Part shown: piece after piece, positions 1-6,461 of the stretch
Numbering within the stretch: the stretch's first letter is position 1
How the letters are laid out: every line of letters starts with the position of its first letter
Source: Caldisericaceae bacterium
GTDB taxonomy: Bacteria > Caldisericota > Caldisericia > Caldisericales > Caldisericaceae
Length of the DNA: 6,751 nucleotides
Assembly: GCA_021161495.1 (NCBI GenBank)
Contig: JAGHAO010000205.1
Coordinates: 1 to 6,751 of the forward strand
Direction of reading: 5' to 3'
The notes under the pieces: model-generated
What the model was told of the DNA's origin: nothing
The model's database searches: none
The model's input: only the letters and a program-made list of their open reading frames with translations
Made by a program: the position numbers and the translations under genes

Positions 1-948
1 TCTTTCTTGAATTTTTACATAGGAAAACTGTATGCGAATGCGGTGAAAGAATTTATGGAAGAGAAAAAAATAAGCCGAAAGGAGATAGATGTCATAGGAA
101 TGCACGGGCAAACGGTTTTTCATACGGAAAAGACGCGTTCCTTGTGCGGGATTTCCGTAAAAGGGCACACGCTCCAAATAGGAGAACCGGCGTTCGTTGC
201 GCGGGAAACCGGGCTTACCGTCGTATCGAACTTCCGCCCGAAAGATATGGCGGCCGGAGGAAAAGGAGCACCGCTCATACCGCTTTTCGATTTTCTCGTG
301 TTCTCGAAAAAGGGGAAACGCATTGCAGTGCAAAACTTAGGAGGAATCGGAAACGTCACATTCCTTTCCGGGAAAAAACTTTCGTCTGTTTTTGCGTTCG
401 ACACCGGCCCGTGCAATATGCTTCTTGACGGCGCAATGAAACTGCTTTACGGAAAAAATTTCGACAAAGACGGAAAAATTGCATCTTCCGGAAAGATAAT
501 CGAAAAACTTTTCGCAGAACTTAAAAAAACGCCTTACCTCAAAAAGAAACCGCCGAAAAGCACGGGGCGTTCCGAATTCGGAGAACATTTTTTGAAAAAA
601 GCGCTCAAAGGATTCGAAAAGGAAAGAAAGAGCGATATAATCGCCACTCTGAATAAATTCGTCGCATTCACAATCTTTAAGTCATACGAAGATTTTCTGC
701 CGGAAATAGACTATGCGGTCCTCTCCGGAGGCGGAGTTTTTAACAAAACTCTTGTTTCCAATATCAAGAATTATTTAAAGGTCCCGGTATATGTGTCCGA
801 CGAGTTCGGAGTGCCGGCGGAGGCAAAAGAAGCGGGAGCGTTTGCCCTATATGCATTAAGGACAATTCACGGCAGGTTTTCCGATTTGCCCGGCGCAACG
901 GGCGCAAAAGAAAAACAAATTTTGGGGGATATAACCTATGCAGGCTGA
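1..948 (+). CDS. anmK: Anhydro-N-acetylmuramic acid kinase, 5' end missing
   Basis: AnmK uses ATP to open the 1,6-anhydro ring of anhydro-MurNAc released by lytic transglycosylases, giving MurNAc-6-phosphate in the cytoplasm. The frame is open from base 1. By recalled alignment with the 369-residue E. coli enzyme about 60-70 N-terminal residues lie outside the window, so the TTG at position 7 is not a real start. Visible family signatures are GMHGQT (97-114), LQIGEPAFVA and the following NFRPKDMAAGGKGAPL, NLGGIGN of the sugar-kinase/actin fold (334-354), FDTGPCNMLLD with the conserved aspartate at codon 400-402, KSTGR, and SGGGVFN (724-744). The C-terminal end (GATGAKEKQILGDI) matches the usual end of the family. 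The stop lies 11 bases inside the next gene. Confidence in the family is very high; only the N-terminus is unknown. Confidence 0.96.
   Translation, partial: SFLNFYIGKLYANAVKEFMEEKKISRKEIDVIGMHGQTVFHTEKTRSLCGISVKGHTLQIGEPAFVARETGLTVVSNFRPKDMAAGGKGAPLIPLFDFLVFSKKGKRIAVQNLGGIGNVTFLSGKKLSSVFAFDTGPCNMLLDGAMKLLYGKNFDKDGKIASSGKIIEKLFAELKKTPYLKKKPPKSTGRSEFGEHFLKKALKGFEKERKSDIIATLNKFVAFTIFKSYEDFLPEIDYAVLSGGGVFNKTLVSNIKNYLKVPVYVSDEFGVPAEAKEAGAFALYALRTIHGRFSDLPGATGAKEKQILGDITYAG
924..929 (+). promoter_or_regulatory. Shine-Dalgarno site choosing the start of the SIS deaminase
   Basis: GGGGGA lies 8 bases upstream of the ATG at 938, inside the end of anmK. A second in-frame ATG at 956 has no comparable purine run in front of it, so this site favours the 938 start. 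The residues gained by the upstream start, ending in YYMHKEI, also resemble the HYMQKEI stretch that opens the isomerase half of GlmS. Confidence 0.6.
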
Positions 949-1966
949 ATATTATATGCACAAAGAAATTTTTGAAACTCCGGATGTCTTGGAAAAAATC
1001 CACAAACGCAGATCCGAAATCAAAAAAGTTTTTGAAAGAATATCGAATTTTGCTCCGGAAAGCATTATGGAAGTTTCCAGGGGCACGTCTGATAACGCCG
1101 CGCTTTACGGGCGTTATGCGCTTGAATATTCGGCGCGCCTGCCAGTTTCTCTAGCCGCTTTCTCCCTTTACACGTGGTACGGGAAATTCCCGAAAACGAA
1201 AAAATCTCTCGTCATAGGAATTTCGCAGTCAGGAGAAACGGAAGACGTATGCAGTGTAATTGAGGTTACAAAAAAAAGCGGAGCATTCACAATAGGAATA
1301 ACAAACACAAAAAACAGCACACTTTCCGAAAAAAGCGAAATTTCAATTTACCTGAATGCGGGAAAAGAAAGAAGCATCGCTGCGACAAAAACATATAGCG
1401 CAACCCTTATGATATTCTTAGAACTCGCCGTTTTGTTCGGGGCGGAAACGGATTTTGCAAAGTTGTTCAAAGGTGTTTCGGAAGTGCTCTCCCGCGAAAG
1501 AGAAATATCCGACATCGCCGAGCGCTACCGGTTTGCAAACGATTTGATCGTAATAGGAAGAGGGTTTAACTATGCAACAAGCAACGAAACCGCACTAAAA
1601 ATGAGGGAAACTTCTCAAATGAACGCAACGGGGTTTTCGGCAATCGATTTTCTGCACGGCCCGCTTGCAAGCGTGTCTCCTCTCACTCCGATCATATTCT
1701 TCATTCCGGAAGACGCAACGTTCCGCTCCAATCTCGAAGTGCTGAAAAAAATCAAGGAAAAAGGCGGAGACGTGCTGGTTGTTTCCGATAATAAAAAAGC
1801 GCTTAAATTAGGAGACGTTTCGTTCCGCATCCCTCCTTCGGACACACTTTCATACCCTATTGTAAACGTGGTTTTCGCTCAACTGTTTGCATTCGAAACA
1901 GCGGTTTTGAAGAGGAAAAACCCGGATAAGCCGCAATTTCTCAGCAAAATAACGAAAGGAGTGTAA
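938..1966 (+). CDS. nagB-II: SIS-domain glucosamine-6-phosphate deaminase (NagB-II / GlmS-isomerase type)
   Basis: This 342-residue protein has the two SIS domains of the isomerase half of GlmS and lacks the N-terminal glutaminase domain. In this context it most likely converts glucosamine-6-P to fructose-6-P and ammonia. The first SIS domain shows SRGTSDNAALYGRY (47-60), SQSGET phosphate loop (96-101) and AATKTYSA (148-155). The second shows GRGFNYATSNETALKMRETS (207-226), with E224 at the place of the GlmS catalytic glutamate, and LHGPLA (239-244), with H240 at the ring-opening histidine. The tail DKPQFLSKITKG places K337 where GlmS has its essential C-terminal lysine. The start overlaps anmK by 11 bases and nagA follows after 2 bases. 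MurQ also has a SIS fold but lacks this GlmS-like pattern. An AgaS-type role on galactosamine-6-P cannot be excluded, but nagA next door argues for the glucosamine substrate. Confidence 0.87.
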   Translation: MQAEYYMHKEIFETPDVLEKIHKRRSEIKKVFERISNFAPESIMEVSRGTSDNAALYGRYALEYSARLPVSLAAFSLYTWYGKFPKTKKSLVIGISQSGETEDVCSVIEVTKKSGAFTIGITNTKNSTLSEKSEISIYLNAGKERSIAATKTYSATLMIFLELAVLFGAETDFAKLFKGVSEVLSREREISDIAERYRFANDLIVIGRGFNYATSNETALKMRETSQMNATGFSAIDFLHGPLASVSPLTPIIFFIPEDATFRSNLEVLKKIKEKGGDVLVVSDNKKALKLGDVSFRIPPSDTLSYPIVNVVFAQLFAFETAVLKRKNPDKPQFLSKITKGV

Positions 1967-1968
1967 AG

Positions 1969-3087
1969 ATGAAAATAAACGCCGAAAGATTGCTTACTCC
2001 GGAATTCGTCGAAGGGAAATTCTGCATAGAGGAAAAAGACGGGATAATCACGGAAATCAAAAAGGGGTTTTGCGAAGACGCAATCGACGGAACGCACTTT
2101 TACGTTGCTCCCGGGTTTGTGGACGTGCACATTCACGGTTTCGGCGGGGCGGATATTTCCGCGGGAACCGAAGAAGCGCTTTTTAAAATCTCGGAAGAAC
2201 TCGCAAAAACAGGCACCACGGATTTTCTCCCGACATTTGTTTCGCTGCCTTTCAAGGAACTCAAAAAAATCGTCTCTTCGTTAACCCCTTCACTTAAAAA
2301 AGCAAAGGGCTCTTCTCCTTTCGGATTTCACATAGAGGGAGGGTTTGTAAACAAAAAGAAGTGCGGCGCAATGAACCCGAACTATTTTTTGGAGCCCTCC
2401 CCCGCTCTTGCGGAAGAACTCGTATCCGCAGGGAAAGTAAAAATGTTCACTGTTGCGCCGGAACTCCCGAATGCACTTGAAACAATTTCGTTTTTGCATA
2501 AAAAAAACGTTTTTATCTCCATAGGGCACACGGAAACGAATTTCGAAACCGCACAAAACGCATTTTTCAAAGGCGCAAATTCGATAACGCACCTCTTTAA
2601 CGCAATGCCGCATTTTCACCACAGGAACACGGGGCTCATAGGCGCTGCGTTTTCCCTTCCGTTTTATTTGCAGTTCATAGGGGACGGAGTGCACACATCG
2701 AAAGAGGTTTTCAAAATAATGCACCTCGTAAAAGAAAGGCTCGTCCTCATTACGGATTGCACGGAAGCGGGAGGTATGCCGAAAGGAAAATATATGTTGG
2801 GAGATTACGAAATCTTCACAGACGGAATTTCCGCACGTCTTGAAAACGGAACGCTTGCAGGCTCGGTCCTCACGATGGACAGGGGTGTGAGAAACCTCAT
2901 CCGCTTCGGCGGGTTCTCTTTGGAAGAGGCGGTGCGTGCGGCAGCGAAAACTCCCGCTGACAGCGTCGGGGAAGAAAAATTGGGGAGGATAAAAGAAGGG
3001 GCGTTTGCAAACTTTGCGTTCCTCGACGATAATCTCGAAGTGAAAATGACTATTTCGAAAGGCAGGGTGATTTACGATGGTAGATAA
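1969..3087 (+). CDS. nagA: N-acetylglucosamine-6-phosphate deacetylase
   Basis: NagA is a cytoplasmic amidohydrolase-superfamily enzyme (TIM barrel) that removes acetate from GlcNAc-6-P and feeds glucosamine-6-P to the deaminase encoded just upstream. The 372 residues are full length for the family. Visible motifs are APGFVDVHIHGFGG with H54 and H56, HIEGG with metal ligand E123, ISIGHTET with H187, SITHLFNAMP with H208, GDGVHT with substrate-binding H242, LITDCTEAGG with catalytic D263, and LAGSVLTMDRGVRNL (296-310). The HxH pair suggests the two-metal type seen in Bacillus rather than the E. coli type, which has Gln and Asn there. Position 125 is Gly where HxEGP normally has Pro. AAAGGAG (1955-1961) lies 7 bases before the ATG and inside the end of the previous gene. 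The stop overlaps the next gene by 11 bases, indicating translational coupling. Confidence 0.96.
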   Translation: MKINAERLLTPEFVEGKFCIEEKDGIITEIKKGFCEDAIDGTHFYVAPGFVDVHIHGFGGADISAGTEEALFKISEELAKTGTTDFLPTFVSLPFKELKKIVSSLTPSLKKAKGSSPFGFHIEGGFVNKKKCGAMNPNYFLEPSPALAEELVSAGKVKMFTVAPELPNALETISFLHKKNVFISIGHTETNFETAQNAFFKGANSITHLFNAMPHFHHRNTGLIGAAFSLPFYLQFIGDGVHTSKEVFKIMHLVKERLVLITDCTEAGGMPKGKYMLGDYEIFTDGISARLENGTLAGSVLTMDRGVRNLIRFGGFSLEEAVRAAAKTPADSVGEEKLGRIKEGAFANFAFLDDNLEVKMTISKGRVIYDGR

Positions 3088-4162
3088 AATAAAAAACGTA
3101 AAGATTTACGAGGTAAATGTGCCGCTTACGGAAACGTTCAAAATTGCAACGGGAAGCAGGAAAAATTACGCAGGCATTATGATAGAAATAGAAACTGAGA
3201 GCGGAATTTCCGGGTTCGGCGAAGCGGTGCCCGTTCCTTATGTTTTGAACGAAACCGTTCCGCAAGTCGAAGAATTCCTCAAAGAGTTCTCCAAATACCT
3301 TTTGGGTAGAAATCCGCTGATGAGGGGGGAAATCCTGAGGAAACTCCGCAAAATAAACGCCCCGCATTCCGGAAGCACGGCGGTGAATACCGCACTTTGG
3401 GATATCGAAGGCAAAACCGCGGGAATGCCTCTTTACCGGCTCCTCGGCGAGGACGGAAAGAAAATCGAAATATCCGGAACGATAAGCATAGGAACAGAAA
3501 AAGAAACAGCAAAAAGCGCCGAACGCCTTTTGAAAGCGGGTTTCAAAGCACTGAAAATGAAAGTGGGGCTGAATTTAAAGGAGGACATAAAAAGAGTGGA
3601 ACTTGTGCGGAGTTTGTCAAAAAAGGCAAAGATTTACTTAGACGCAAATCAGGGGTATTCTGCGGAAGAAGCGGTAAAGTTTGCAAACAGCGTTGCAAAG
3701 TTCGGTATTTCTTTTATCGAACAACCCGTAAATGCGGGGGACATTATCTCCCTGAAAAAAGTGAAAGAAAATTCCCCCGTTCCGATAATGGCGGACGAAT
3801 CCGTAAAAAGCGCAAATGATGCTTTAACACTTCTCCGCGCAGACGCAACTGATTACGTCAACGTGAAACTCACGAAAGCGGGAAGCATCGAAGAAGGGCT
3901 GAAAATTGCAAACCTCGTGCATTTGTTCGGAAAAAAGGTAATGATAGGGTGTATGGTGGCAAGCCCTCTTCTCATCGCCGCATCCTTTTCTTTATTCAAA
4001 GCGGGAAGGTTTGATTTTGCCGACCTCGACGGGTTCCTTACGTTTTCTGAAAGCCCGGTTGAAGGCGGTGCTTACATAGAAAACGGGTATCTGAAAATCT
4101 CTCGCGGAAGCGGGCTTTCCGTGAAAGAAATAAAGGAAAAATACGCGCGGAGGATTCAATGA
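3077..4162 (+). CDS. ycjG: L-Ala-D/L-Glu dipeptide epimerase (enolase superfamily)
   Basis: This 361-residue member of the muconate-lactonizing subgroup of the enolase superfamily probably epimerises L-Ala-D-Glu from murein peptides to L-Ala-L-Glu, which ordinary peptidases can cleave. The N-terminal cap holds FKIATGSRKNYAG (21-33), similar to the GSR segment of E. coli YcjG. The barrel has the acid/base lysine motif KMK (160-162), metal ligands D189 (YLDANQGY), E215 (FIEQP) and D240 (MADES), and the second catalytic lysine K264 (NVKLTKAG). GCMVASPL (291-298) and FADLDG (314-319), with the DxD that binds the dipeptide amino group in this family, separate it from muconate cycloisomerases. AGGGTGA (3064-3070) precedes the ATG, which lies within the end of nagA. 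The exact dipeptide preference is inferred; position in a murein-recycling operon supports Ala-Glu. Confidence 0.9.
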   Translation: MVDKIKNVKIYEVNVPLTETFKIATGSRKNYAGIMIEIETESGISGFGEAVPVPYVLNETVPQVEEFLKEFSKYLLGRNPLMRGEILRKLRKINAPHSGSTAVNTALWDIEGKTAGMPLYRLLGEDGKKIEISGTISIGTEKETAKSAERLLKAGFKALKMKVGLNLKEDIKRVELVRSLSKKAKIYLDANQGYSAEEAVKFANSVAKFGISFIEQPVNAGDIISLKKVKENSPVPIMADESVKSANDALTLLRADATDYVNVKLTKAGSIEEGLKIANLVHLFGKKVMIGCMVASPLLIAASFSLFKAGRFDFADLDGFLTFSESPVEGGAYIENGYLKISRGSGLSVKEIKEKYARRIQ

Positions 4163-5328
4163 GTTTGAAAAACGAACTGAAAGCGCATATCAAAGAACTT
4201 TCGGAATTGGAAACGCCTTTTTACGTATATTCCGAAAAAATATTGAAGCAATATGCGAAGAAAACATTCGAAACGTTGAGCCCCGCGGGTGAAGTTTTTT
4301 ACGCGTTGAAAGCAAACGCAAATCCCCGCATCCTGGAAATTATCCGCTCTTTCGGATTCGGTGCGGACTGCGTATCCGGAAACGAAGTAAAACTTGCGCG
4401 TAAAATGAATTTTCGGAGGATTTTGTTTTCCGGAGTGGGTAAAACGGAAAAAGAAATTCGAGAGGCGAAAAACTCAAACGCCGAAATAAACGCGGAGTCG
4501 CTTGAAGAAATAGAACTTATCTCCGAACTTATCCCGAAATCGGAAATAGGAATAAGGATAAACCCGGGAATAGACGCCCACACGCACAGGTATATAACGA
4601 CGGGAACGGAAGAAAACAAATTCGGAATCCCCTTGGCACGCTCCGAAGACGCTTTTGTTTTTGCCAAAAAAACGGGGCTTGAACCCGTGAGGATTCATTT
4701 TCACCTCGGCTCTCAAATATTCGGGCAAAGTGCGTTTCTGGAAGCACTTGAAATTGCGATAAACCTTGCGGACGAACTTTCCGAAAAAGGAGTGAAAATT
4801 CGTGAAATTGATATGGGAGGCGGTTTCGGGATTTCATACGAAAATGACAAATCCGAGTTTTTGCTGAGTGGTTTTGCATCCGAAGTTAAAAATCTCGCAT
4901 CAGAGAAATACGTTCTTCTATTCGAGCCGGGAAGGTTCGTTGTTGCGCGGAGCGGTGCCATCATCACGCGCGTCCTTTACAGAAAATCAGGAAGCAAAAA
5001 CTTTATCGTGACTGACTGCGGAATGAACGATTTTATCCGCCCGGCGCTTTACGGTGCAAAGCACCGCGTTGTGCAACTCTCCGAGCGAAGCGGAAGAAGA
5101 ACGGTTGCCGATGTTGTGGGGCCTATTTGCGAATCCGCCGATTTTTTGGCAAAAAACGTTGAAATGAACCTTCCGGAAAGAGGCGACCTGCTTGCCGTCC
5201 TCGACGCAGGCGCATACGGATATACAATGGCTTCGAATTACAATCTGAGGTGCAAGCCTGCGGAATACCTTTTAAAAGAAGACGGAGAAATTGTAAAAAT
5301 CAGGGAAAAAATCTGCCCCGAAATTTAG
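4159..5328 (+). CDS. lysA: Diaminopimelate decarboxylase
   Basis: LysA is a PLP fold-III enzyme that decarboxylates meso-diaminopimelate to L-lysine in the cytoplasm. The 389 residues are at the short end of the family but complete. The PLP lysine is K51 in YALKANANP. SGNEVKLA (73-80), INAESLEEIELI, RINPGIDAHTH (133-143) and KFGIPLA follow, then HFHLGSQI (180-187), the phosphate-binding DMGGGFG (218-224), EPGR (256-259), DCGMNDFIRPALY, the GPICESAD motif with C324 and E325, and GAYGYTMASNYN with Y353. CGGAGGA (4148-4154) lies just before the start, and ATGA overlaps the stop of the epimerase, so the two are translationally coupled. Being last in a murein-recycling operon suggests it uses DAP from recycled peptides as well as, or instead of, newly made DAP; that is inference. 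Confidence 0.95.
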   Translation: MSLKNELKAHIKELSELETPFYVYSEKILKQYAKKTFETLSPAGEVFYALKANANPRILEIIRSFGFGADCVSGNEVKLARKMNFRRILFSGVGKTEKEIREAKNSNAEINAESLEEIELISELIPKSEIGIRINPGIDAHTHRYITTGTEENKFGIPLARSEDAFVFAKKTGLEPVRIHFHLGSQIFGQSAFLEALEIAINLADELSEKGVKIREIDMGGGFGISYENDKSEFLLSGFASEVKNLASEKYVLLFEPGRFVVARSGAIITRVLYRKSGSKNFIVTDCGMNDFIRPALYGAKHRVVQLSERSGRRTVADVVGPICESADFLAKNVEMNLPERGDLLAVLDAGAYGYTMASNYNLRCKPAEYLLKEDGEIVKIREKICPEI

Positions 5329-5345
5329 CAACGGGGATCGCATCA

Positions 5346-5405
5346 TTTCGCCTGCTTGGTGCGAAACCTGTAATTCGCCGTTTTAAGTTCTAATGTGGCG
5401 TTTTT
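5346..5405 (+). terminator. Possible terminator region between convergent genes
   Basis: Two weak inverted repeats follow the lysA stop. TTTCGC (5346-5351) pairs with GCGAAA (5361-5366) around a 9-base loop, with no T run. CGCC (5376-5379) pairs with GGCG (5397-5400) and is followed directly by TTTTT (5401-5405), which lies inside the end of the convergent gene. The second has a short stem and a long loop, so it would be a poor intrinsic terminator. Something must end lysA transcription here, but neither hairpin is convincing alone. Confidence 0.25.
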
Positions 5406-5982
5406 CATTATCTTGTTCCCGATTTTTAATGACAAACCATACTCCTGCAATTAACCCGGAGTAAAACAAAACGTCCGCAACAAACGGAGTTTTAAGAACG
5501 GTGGCTGTGTATTCCTGAGGTTTGGGGAGCAAATAATAGGCGGGGAATTTTCCGTATTTATGATCGGAGAAAGCCAAATTTTCCGATATCCTATCGTTCT
5601 CCGTCGGCAAGTAAAATTCAAGCGGAAACCCACGCGCATATGAAAAGTCGGCGCTGCTTACCTTTCGAGGCACAACGGCACTTGTAAAAGTAAGAATTAT
5701 GCCCAACACGATTACGCCGGCGGCAAGTGAAATTTTCCGGATTAAAGAAGTGTTATTAATACTAAAAACATACCATAAAAGCGAAACCACGATTGCATAA
5801 TAAACGAATAACGGTGTAAAATAAACATAGTAATACTTACCCCAAATAAAATACAATACACCGCCATGAGGAGAGATGCTAAGTTCGGAAAGAACGGCCG
5901 AAATCAAAACAATGCAGCAGATTGTTATAGCCGTTTGTTTAACCGCTTTTTGTACTCCGTTATGCACTTTATCGTTGTTCAT
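5383..5982 (-). CDS. Small four-helix membrane protein of unknown function
   Basis: I do not recognise this 199-residue protein. Hydrophobic segments lie near residues 17-35, 51-74, 83-104 and 166-185. Positive charges near the N-terminus (KAVKQ), between helices 2 and 3 (LIRK) and at the C-terminus (KNREQDNEKRH) predict both ends inside. A loop of about 60 residues (105-165), rich in Tyr, Pro and charged residues, would then face the periplasm or exterior. No lipobox, zinc motif or known catalytic motif is visible. An in-frame TAA lies 12 bases upstream of the ATG, so the start cannot move further out. There is no Shine-Dalgarno site in front of it. The gene converges on lysA, so it is not part of the recycling operon. 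Its Cys-poor, Tyr-rich sequence gives no further clue. It is likely a real gene because of its coherent membrane pattern, but it could be lineage-specific. Confidence 0.72.
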   Translation of the reverse strand: MNNDKVHNGVQKAVKQTAITICCIVLISAVLSELSISPHGGVLYFIWGKYYYVYFTPLFVYYAIVVSLLWYVFSINNTSLIRKISLAAGVIVLGIILTFTSAVVPRKVSSADFSYARGFPLEFYLPTENDRISENLAFSDHKYGKFPAYYLLPKPQEYTATVLKTPFVADVLFYSGLIAGVWFVIKNREQDNEKRHIRT

Positions 5983-5991
5983 TATGCTTTT

Positions 5992-6019
5992 ATTTTAATT
6001 TCGCTTAAAGAATTTGCAA
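5992..6019 (-). promoter_or_regulatory. Candidate promoter of the membrane-protein gene, implying a nearly leaderless mRNA
   Basis: Read on the - strand, TTGCAA (6019-6014) and TAAAAT (5997-5992) resemble -35 and -10 boxes separated by 16 bases. TAAAAT differs from TATAAT at one position. Only 9 bases separate the -10 box from the ATG at 5982, so transcription would begin only a few bases before the start codon. That would fit the missing Shine-Dalgarno site. The match could be chance in AT-rich DNA. Confidence 0.3.
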
Positions 6020-6204
6020 CACGTAAACCTTTTAATTCCCTTGGGGTTTCTGAAGGAGAAATAAGTTAAACGGTTAGGAGAGAGGTTTAGTTTCGTTTCC
6101 GGAAATTACAGAGATTCATTGTCGCTCATTTTCGGTTAACAAACACTCATATTGCACCATCTCTTATGATAAACATTCTCTTTGCCACCTAAAAAATTCT
6201 CCTC

Positions 6205-6220
6205 TCGTATATATATACGA
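6205..6220. repeat. Perfect 16-base AT-rich palindrome
   Basis: TCGTATATATATACGA reads the same on both strands with no spacer. It lies in AT-rich DNA 42 bases left of the repeat cluster. It could be a protein-binding site or a cruciform-prone sequence. It is not followed by a T run on the + strand, so a terminator is unlikely. Confidence 0.5.
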
Positions 6221-6261
6221 TTAACTCCCGAAAAATTTTCTCGATTGGAATTCCTTCATTT

Positions 6262-6389
6262 GTCACTCTGCACTCCTTTCCCCGCCGAAGGCGAGCACTT
6301 GTTTCAGAGTCTCGTCTTCTTTCGCTTTAGGAGTGCACTTTGATAAAGAAATAAAAACGAGACCCTGAACAAAAACGTTTCAGGGTGAC
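6262..6389. repeat. Palindromic repeat pair A (REP/BIME- or MITE-like)
   Basis: The element begins GTCACTCTG and ends CAGGGTGAC, whose reverse complement is GTCACCCTG, so the ends form an 8-of-9 inverted repeat. Inside, TCAGAGTCTCGT at 6304-6315 is mirrored by ACGAGACCCTGA at 6357-6368. The near-palindrome continues inward to TTTA (6326-6329) and TAAA (6344-6347), around a GTGCAC centre at 6333-6338. The right end is also its own hairpin: ACCCTGAA (6362-6369) with TTCAGGGT (6379-6386). The left end has an inserted small hairpin CGCC-GAA-GGCG (6283-6293). TGCACTCCT (6269-6277) pairs with AGGAGTGCA (6329-6337). No target-site duplication is visible. It shares about 80% identity over 90 bases with pair B. 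Confidence 0.8.
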
Positions 6390-6398
6390 AGGGCAGTC

Positions 6399-6455
6399 GT
6401 CACTCTGCACTCCTTTCCTCGGGATGTATCACCCCGAGTCTTGTTTCAGCATCTC
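6399..6455. repeat. Single variant repeat copy with a different internal hairpin
   Basis: The first 20 bases (6399-6418) are identical to 6262-6281. After them comes a different hairpin, CTCGGG (6418-6423) with CCCGAG (6433-6438), then the family right arm CTTGTTTCAG. The right arm ends in TTTCAGCATCTC (6444-6455) instead of CAGAGTCT, so it no longer pairs well with its own left arm ACTCTG. The same 12-base ending recurs at 6619-6630. Confidence 0.7.
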
Positions 6456-6461
6456 AAATCA

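Larger units (their letters stand above)
5983..6261. other. AT-rich intergenic stretch without a convincing gene
   Basis: No ORF with both a plausible ribosome site and a useful length is seen on either strand. AAGGAGA (around 6053) and AGGAGAGAGG (around 6077) look like Shine-Dalgarno sites on the + strand, but no start codon at the right distance opens a frame. The only clear structure is the AT palindrome at 6205-6220. Upstream signals of the - strand gene probably lie in the first 40 bases. Confidence 0.5.

Noticed and set aside
7..9. TTG at position 7 as the start of anmK
   Set aside because: The frame is open to base 1, and about 60-70 residues of the conserved N-terminus, including the usual GTS-DG motif, are missing, so the gene begins outside the window.
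938..1966. Reading the SIS protein as a truncated or broken GlmS
   Set aside because: It has its own ribosome site and start, no remnant of a glutaminase domain upstream (that DNA is intact anmK), and a complete C-terminus. Free-standing SIS deaminases of this length are normal.
2290..2724. 144-codon - strand ORF inside nagA
   Set aside because: nagA is intact with all active-site motifs on the other strand; the antisense product is rich in Cys, Arg and Phe with no domain signature, as expected from mirrored codon bias.
3397..3819. 140-codon + strand ORF in another frame of the epimerase gene
   Set aside because: The product is an Arg/Lys/Gly-rich string typical of a frame-shifted reading, while the epimerase frame carries every catalytic residue.
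5866..6069. 67-codon + strand ORF opposite the start of the membrane-protein gene
   Set aside because: It is mostly antisense to the membrane-protein gene, has no good ribosome site, and its translation shows no coherent membrane or domain pattern.
6120..6205. Tiny - strand ORFs after GAGGAGA and AGGTGG
   Set aside because: Frames such as MFIIRDGAI and MSDNESL close after fewer than 10 codons with no downstream gene for them to regulate in an obvious way.
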